Positions 5,874 through 9,212 of a stretch of 9,212 bases of DNA are shown piece by piece. This DNA is from Sphingomonadaceae bacterium (GTDB taxonomy: Bacteria > Pseudomonadota > Alphaproteobacteria > Sphingomonadales > Sphingomonadaceae). The position numbers were made by a program, and so were the translations under genes. How positions within the stretch are numbered: position 1 is the stretch's first letter; each line of letters opens with the position of its first letter. The notes below the pieces were generated by a model. It was not told the DNA's origin. It was given only the letters and a program-made list of their open reading frames with translations, and ran no database searches. Where the stretch lies: the NCBI GenBank assembly GCA_023384025.1, contig JAHDXX010000104.1:1-9212 (forward strand). Direction: 5' to 3'.

Positions 5874-6451
5874 AACCGGTAACGCGTGCCCTGCCGCCAT
5901 TGGTCATCGCGCCACACGTCGATATGCAGGATCAGGCTGCCTTTATCGACAATCTCAAGTCGCAATCGGTTGGGTTCGATCGCTCCGTTCAGGTTAGGAC
6001 CCGCAGTACCTGTTTCCCGATTGTCGAGTGCGAGCGTCCCACCTTCAAAGGTACCTTCGAACACGTCGATCAACCCCACCAGATTTTCGCGGATCACAGC
6101 CCGGTATTCCATCCGGAAGCGATCCCACGAAAACATGATGTCCGTCACATACCCGAACGATCCCTGTGGTACGACCAGTTGCGTCTCGAGAAAATGATTG
6201 TCGATGGTGCGAACAAATCTGGCGGTAAACGTCTCTCCTGACTGCCACTCGTCACGCTTCGGCCGGTATTGCTCGACACTGACCCGCCAACTGCCTTCAA
6301 GAACGGAGAGGCGTTCCATTTCCGGGGTCAGTCCGGTCATCTCCGCGATCCCGGCAGTCTTGACCGGTGGAGACTGTGTTGGTTCCGCTGCCATCGGCGC
6401 TGCAAGTGGAAGCGCGAGAGCGCCGATCAGACAAAGGGGCAGCTTGGGCAT
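5846..6451 (-). CDS. Secreted DUF1579-like protein
   Basis: The 201-residue product has a signal peptide (MPKLPLCLIGALALPLAAPM) with cleavage probably after Ala21 or Ala22, so the mature protein is likely periplasmic. Residues 45-198 resemble DUF1579, a beta-rich, lipocalin-like family of unknown biochemical role: MERLSVLEGSWRVSVEQY at the start of the barrel, then FTARFVRTIDNHFLETQLVV, YVTDIMFSWDRFRMEYRAVI and DVFEGTFEGGTLALDN. ATG 6451 is chosen because AAGGA lies six bases upstream and the signal peptide starts there; a longer frame from TTG 6520 would touch the upstream gene's stop. It lies 65 bp downstream of the LytTR gene and is probably co-transcribed with it or controlled by it. GC content is lower than in bamD or recN. 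No enzyme motif is seen. Confidence 0.8.
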   Translation of the reverse strand: MPKLPLCLIGALALPLAAPMAAEPTQSPPVKTAGIAEMTGLTPEMERLSVLEGSWRVSVEQYRPKRDEWQSGETFTARFVRTIDNHFLETQLVVPQGSFGYVTDIMFSWDRFRMEYRAVIRENLVGLIDVFEGTFEGGTLALDNRETGTAGPNLNGAIEPNRLRLEIVDKGSLILHIDVWRDDQWRQGTRYRFSRLTFGAP

Positions 6452-6466
6452 TTCCGGTCCTTCCGC

Positions 6467-6488
6467 ATGGCAAGTAGCAAGTTGCCAT
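6467..6488 (-). promoter_or_regulatory. Operator-like inverted and tandem repeat before DUF1579 gene
   Basis: Read on the minus strand, ATGGCAA (6488-6482) and TTGCCAT (6473-6467) are perfect inverted repeats around an eight-base centre. The same stretch holds ACTTGC twice, seven bases apart. It lies between the stop of the LytTR gene and the ribosome binding site of the DUF1579-like gene. LytTR proteins often bind short direct repeats, so this could be a binding site, or simply an mRNA hairpin. Confidence 0.35.
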
Positions 6489-6516
6489 ACCACTGCGCCG
6501 CAGCGGAACCTCGGGA

Positions 6517-7401
6517 TCAACCAGTTGGGGATTGCTGTGCTGCTTGATGGGACGAGCGGTCAGCCAAAGCCAGCAAGACGCTGGACCGGAACCTTCGGGA
6601 TATGGGCAGGGACTCGCCGGTCACGGTCTCCAGCATGTAGCCCGCTTCTGCAGTTCCCGCCAGGCGAGTGACCGAAGCGAGCCGCACAGCCTGACCGCGG
6701 CTGATGCGCAGGAATCTTACTCCGCCAATCTGGCTCAGGAAATGACCCAGCGTGATGCGATGGAGCACCACACGACCTGCGCAGTACAATTCCAGATAAT
6801 TGCCGACGGAACGAACCCGGTCGATCGATGCGACAGCCACAGCGTCAATCCTGCCGTGCGACCGGATCAGGATTGTATCGGGTTGCTGAACAGCATCGGA
6901 TTCGACGCGGTTGAAAATAAGCCAGGGCAAAGGGACTGTGCTGGCGGCGGCCATCCAGAACAACAGGTGATCGAGCAGTATTTGCGCTGGCCACCGATTC
7001 GCATGCCACTGCCACAATCCATCAGTCGACGGGGTCGCGGCCCCCGCCCACCACACGAGTGACAAGACTACGGTGCACAATCCGGTGAACAGCGCAGCGC
7101 GAGGCAACAGGGCGACCATTATGCCGCCGATTGCGCGGCGCTCGCCATGCCAAGCACGCGCTGGATGGTAGAGCCACCAGCCTGTCAGGCAAGCAATTGC
7201 CAGATCGCCACCGATGCCCACTGCCATTTGCATGCCTGACAATGCGACGAAGGACTCCGCCCGTGCGAGCGAAATGGCTGCAATCAGCGTTCCGGCAAGG
7301 CCGAGCCACATCGTGACAATGCCCCAGGCATAGACTTGCAAGGCTTCCGGATGCGCGCGACGGTCGCTGCTCCGGTTGGCGGGGGTGTTTGCAGCTGGCA
7401 T
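6517..7401 (-). CDS. Membrane-bound LytTR-family transcriptional regulator
   Basis: The 294-residue product joins a four-helix membrane region to a LytTR DNA-binding domain. Membrane helices lie at about residues 25-47, 58-80, 92-118 and 137-164. The LytTR domain covers about 177-280: ILIRSHGRIDAVAVASIDRV, SVGNYLELYC, a segment with HRITLGHFLSQIGGVRFLRI, then SRGQAVRLASV and LPISRRFRSSV. The typical order is a strand-rich start, the YLEL-type motif, the F-RI-R motif and a closing ISRRF element. There is no response-regulator receiver domain, so the input probably comes through the membrane segment. ATG 7401 has AAGG eight bases upstream; ATG 7470 in the same frame would add 23 basic residues but lacks a good ribosome binding site. 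The DUF1579-like gene follows 65 bp downstream on the same strand. GC content is lower than the flanking housekeeping genes. Confidence 0.85.
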   Translation of the reverse strand: MPAANTPANRSSDRRAHPEALQVYAWGIVTMWLGLAGTLIAAISLARAESFVALSGMQMAVGIGGDLAIACLTGWWLYHPARAWHGERRAIGGIMVALLPRAALFTGLCTVVLSLVWWAGAATPSTDGLWQWHANRWPAQILLDHLLFWMAAASTVPLPWLIFNRVESDAVQQPDTILIRSHGRIDAVAVASIDRVRSVGNYLELYCAGRVVLHRITLGHFLSQIGGVRFLRISRGQAVRLASVTRLAGTAEAGYMLETVTGESLPISRRFRSSVLLALADRSSHQAAQQSPTG

Positions 7402-7470
7402 GTTTCTGACCTTGCCTTGCTTTACCACGACCGACCGCTTTGGGATAGATTGGTGTGAGACTTGGGCCAT

Positions 7471-7480
7471 CGGTCGACCG
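7471..7480. promoter_or_regulatory. Perfect 10-bp palindrome in the LytTR/recN divergent gap
   Basis: CGGTCGACCG is a perfect palindrome directly upstream of the alternative LytTR start at 7470 and 78 bp before recN. The 87-bp gap (7471-7557) holds no clear sigma-70 promoter on either strand. The palindrome could bind a dimeric regulator, possibly the LytTR protein itself, but such short GC palindromes are common. Confidence 0.25.
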
Positions 7481-7557
7481 ACACTGTTGCTTTTCCCTGT
7501 TCAATTCACCACCCGCCCGCGTGACGCGCCTCGCGCGCTGCGCTAGGGAAGCGGGCG

Positions 7558-9212
7558 ATGCTCACCCGCCTGTCCATCCGCAACGTGGTGCTGATCGATG
7601 CGCTCGACCTGTCGTTCGGGCGCGGGCTCGGCGTGCTCACCGGCGAGACGGGGGCGGGCAAGTCGATCCTGCTCGATGCGCTGGGGCTGGTGCTGGGCGA
7701 CCGGGCCGACAGCGCACTGGTGCGCGGCGGGGAAGACAAGGCGCAGGTCACCGCCACTTTCGAATTCGCCGCATTGCCGGCCATGATCGCCGAAGCGCTC
7801 GACGATGCGGGAATCGAGCTCGAACCGGGCGAGCCGCTGCTGATCCGGCGCCAGTTGAAGGCAGACGGGGGCAGCAAGGCCTTCATCAACGACCAGCCCG
7901 CCAGCGTCGCCCTGCTGCGCTCGGTGGCTCCGGCGCTGGTCGAGCTGCACGGCCAGCATGACGATCGCGGGCTGGTCAATCCGGCCGGGCACCGCGCGCT
8001 GCTTGACCGCTATGCCGGGGCCGACACCGCCGGGATCGCTGCGGCCTGGACCAGCTGGCGCAAGGCGGAAGAAGCCCTCGCCACGGCCCGCGCCGGGATC
8101 GAGCAGGCGCGCGAGGAGCAGGATACGCTCCTGGCCCACCTGGCGGAGCTGACCGCGCTTGAACCGCAGGCGGGCGAGGAAGCGCGCCTCGCGGAAACGC
8201 GCGCGTCGATGCAGAAGGGTGAGCGCCTGTCGGGCGACCTCGCCGAACTGCGCCACTTGTGGGAAGGCTCGGATTCGCCGCTCGCCAGCTTGCGGGTTGC
8301 CGCGCGGAGGCTCGACCGGATTGCGCCCGAGCATCCTCTGCTCGCCGAGGCCCTCGCCGCGCTCGACCGCGCGGTGATCGAGACCGGTGAGGCGGAAGAC
8401 AAGCTCGCCCGCGCTGCCGAGGCACTGGTGCACGATCCGGCCGCGCTGGAAGCGGCGGAAACCCGCCTGTTCGACTTGCGCGCCATTGCCCGCAAGCACC
8501 GCTGCGAAGTGGACGAACTGCCCGAAAGGATGCGCGCCATGCGCGCCGCTCTCGCCGCGATCGAGGGGGGCGAGGCCGAGCTTGATGCGCTCGAAGCGGC
8601 AGCCCGGACTGCGGGTGCGCGCTATCGCAAGCTTGCCGAAGCGCTCCACCACCAGCGGATCGAGGCCGCACGGCGGCTTGATGCGGCGGTGGCGGGGGAA
8701 CTGGTGCCATTGAAGCTCGACGCCGCGCGCTTCCTCACCGCCATCGGCAAGCTGCCGGAAGAGCGCTGGGGCCCGCATGGCAGCGACAGTGTCGAATTCC
8801 TCATCGCGACGAACCCCGGTGCCGATTTCGCCCCGCTGGGCAAGATCGCCAGCGGCGGCGAGCTGTCGCGCTTCATCCTCGCGCTGAAGGTCGCGCTGGC
8901 GGAACAGGGCGGGGCGGCGACGGTGATCTTCGACGAGATCGACCGCGGTGTCGGCGGCGCGGTCGCCAGCGCCATCGGCGAACGGCTTGCGCGGCTGGCG
9001 AGTGACGGGCAACTGCTGGCGGTCACCCACTCGCCCCAGGTCGCTGCGCGCGGGCGCACGCACTACCTGATCGCCAAGTCGAGCGAAGGCGTCGTCACAC
9101 GCACCAGCGTGACCCTGCTCGACGAAGCCGGGCGGCAGGAAGAGATCGCCCGCATGCTCAGCGGCGCGGAAGTCACCCCCGAAGCCCGCGCCCAGGCCGA
9201 CCGGCTGCTGGA
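7558..9212 (+). CDS. recN: DNA repair protein RecN, C-terminus cut by window end
   Basis: RecN is a cytoplasmic SMC-like ATPase recruited early to DNA double-strand breaks. It reads open from ATG 7558 to the window edge, 551 full codons; usual length is about 550-560, so only a few residues and the stop are missing. The Walker A motif is GETGAGKS at residues 29-36, in the context LTGETGAGKSILLDALGLVL. ELHGQHDDRGL follows, a conserved RecN feature. The middle (about 160-370) is a long Ala/Glu/Arg-rich coiled coil. The ABC signature SGGELSRF is at 432-439, Walker B VIFDEID at 456-462 and the switch histidine in VTHSPQVA at 491. AGGGAAG (7545-7551) lies six bases before the ATG. It runs opposite to the LytTR gene. 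No alphaproteobacterial LexA box was seen upstream. Confidence 0.96.
   Translation, partial: MLTRLSIRNVVLIDALDLSFGRGLGVLTGETGAGKSILLDALGLVLGDRADSALVRGGEDKAQVTATFEFAALPAMIAEALDDAGIELEPGEPLLIRRQLKADGGSKAFINDQPASVALLRSVAPALVELHGQHDDRGLVNPAGHRALLDRYAGADTAGIAAAWTSWRKAEEALATARAGIEQAREEQDTLLAHLAELTALEPQAGEEARLAETRASMQKGERLSGDLAELRHLWEGSDSPLASLRVAARRLDRIAPEHPLLAEALAALDRAVIETGEAEDKLARAAEALVHDPAALEAAETRLFDLRAIARKHRCEVDELPERMRAMRAALAAIEGGEAELDALEAAARTAGARYRKLAEALHHQRIEAARRLDAAVAGELVPLKLDAARFLTAIGKLPEERWGPHGSDSVEFLIATNPGADFAPLGKIASGGELSRFILALKVALAEQGGAATVIFDEIDRGVGGAVASAIGERLARLASDGQLLAVTHSPQVAARGRTHYLIAKSSEGVVTRTSVTLLDEAGRQEEIARMLSGAEVTPEARAQADRLL

Noticed and set aside
7486..7502. LexA-like GTTG...GTTC pair upstream of recN
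   Set aside because: The alphaproteobacterial SOS box needs GTTC-N7-GTTC. Here the first half is GTTG and the gap is nine bases, so neither sequence nor spacing fits.
7543..9063. A 506-codon open frame antisense to recN
   Set aside because: It lies wholly opposite recN, is rich in Arg/Gly/Ala as expected from GC-rich complement, and has no domain motif. recN has all its catalytic motifs in the plus frame.

Overview
The window looks like chromosome from a high-GC alphaproteobacterium, most likely in the Sphingomonadales (Erythrobacteraceae/Sphingomonadaceae type). The grounds are the high GC content, the BamD and RecN sequences, the Tad (Flp) pilus-associated TadE/TadG-like genes, a membrane LytTR regulator, and CtrA-like half-sites. 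The genus is an inference.

Layout. Positions 1-252 hold no gene but a dense cluster of GC-rich palindromes. A minus-strand gene (253-1158) encodes an unassigned protein with a terminase-small-subunit-like helix-turn-helix, a charged coiled coil and an acidic tail. It diverges from bamD (1283-2071), the lipoprotein of the outer-membrane beta-barrel assembly machine. A 218-bp AT-richer gap with CtrA-like half-sites precedes a plus-strand operon of four genes joined by overlapping stop and start codons: a TadG-like von Willebrand A protein (2290-4170), two TadE-like minor pilin proteins (4167-4772 and 4772-5443) and a small acidic membrane-anchored protein of unknown role (5440-5805). Facing this operon are two minus-strand genes of visibly lower GC: a secreted DUF1579-like protein (5846-6451) and, upstream of it, a four-helix membrane protein with a C-terminal LytTR DNA-binding domain (6517-7401 or 7470). 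The last gene is recN (7558 to the window edge), the SMC-like DNA repair ATPase, complete except for its last few residues.

How the parts fit. bamD and recN are housekeeping genes that often lie close together in this order. The Tad minor-pilin operon and the LytTR/DUF1579 pair sit between them like inserted accessory modules. The Tad proteins would belong to the envelope part of a Flp pilus whose motor and major pilin genes are not in this window. The LytTR protein probably senses something at the membrane and controls transcription, with the downstream DUF1579 gene as its nearest candidate target.

No CRISPR array, tRNA, rRNA, transposase or complete mobile element is visible. The points most worth checking are a possible leaderless bamD promoter, an 11-bp-phased CtrA-like array upstream of the Tad operon, EF-hand-like calcium loops in a TadE protein, and an operator-like element between the LytTR and DUF1579 genes.
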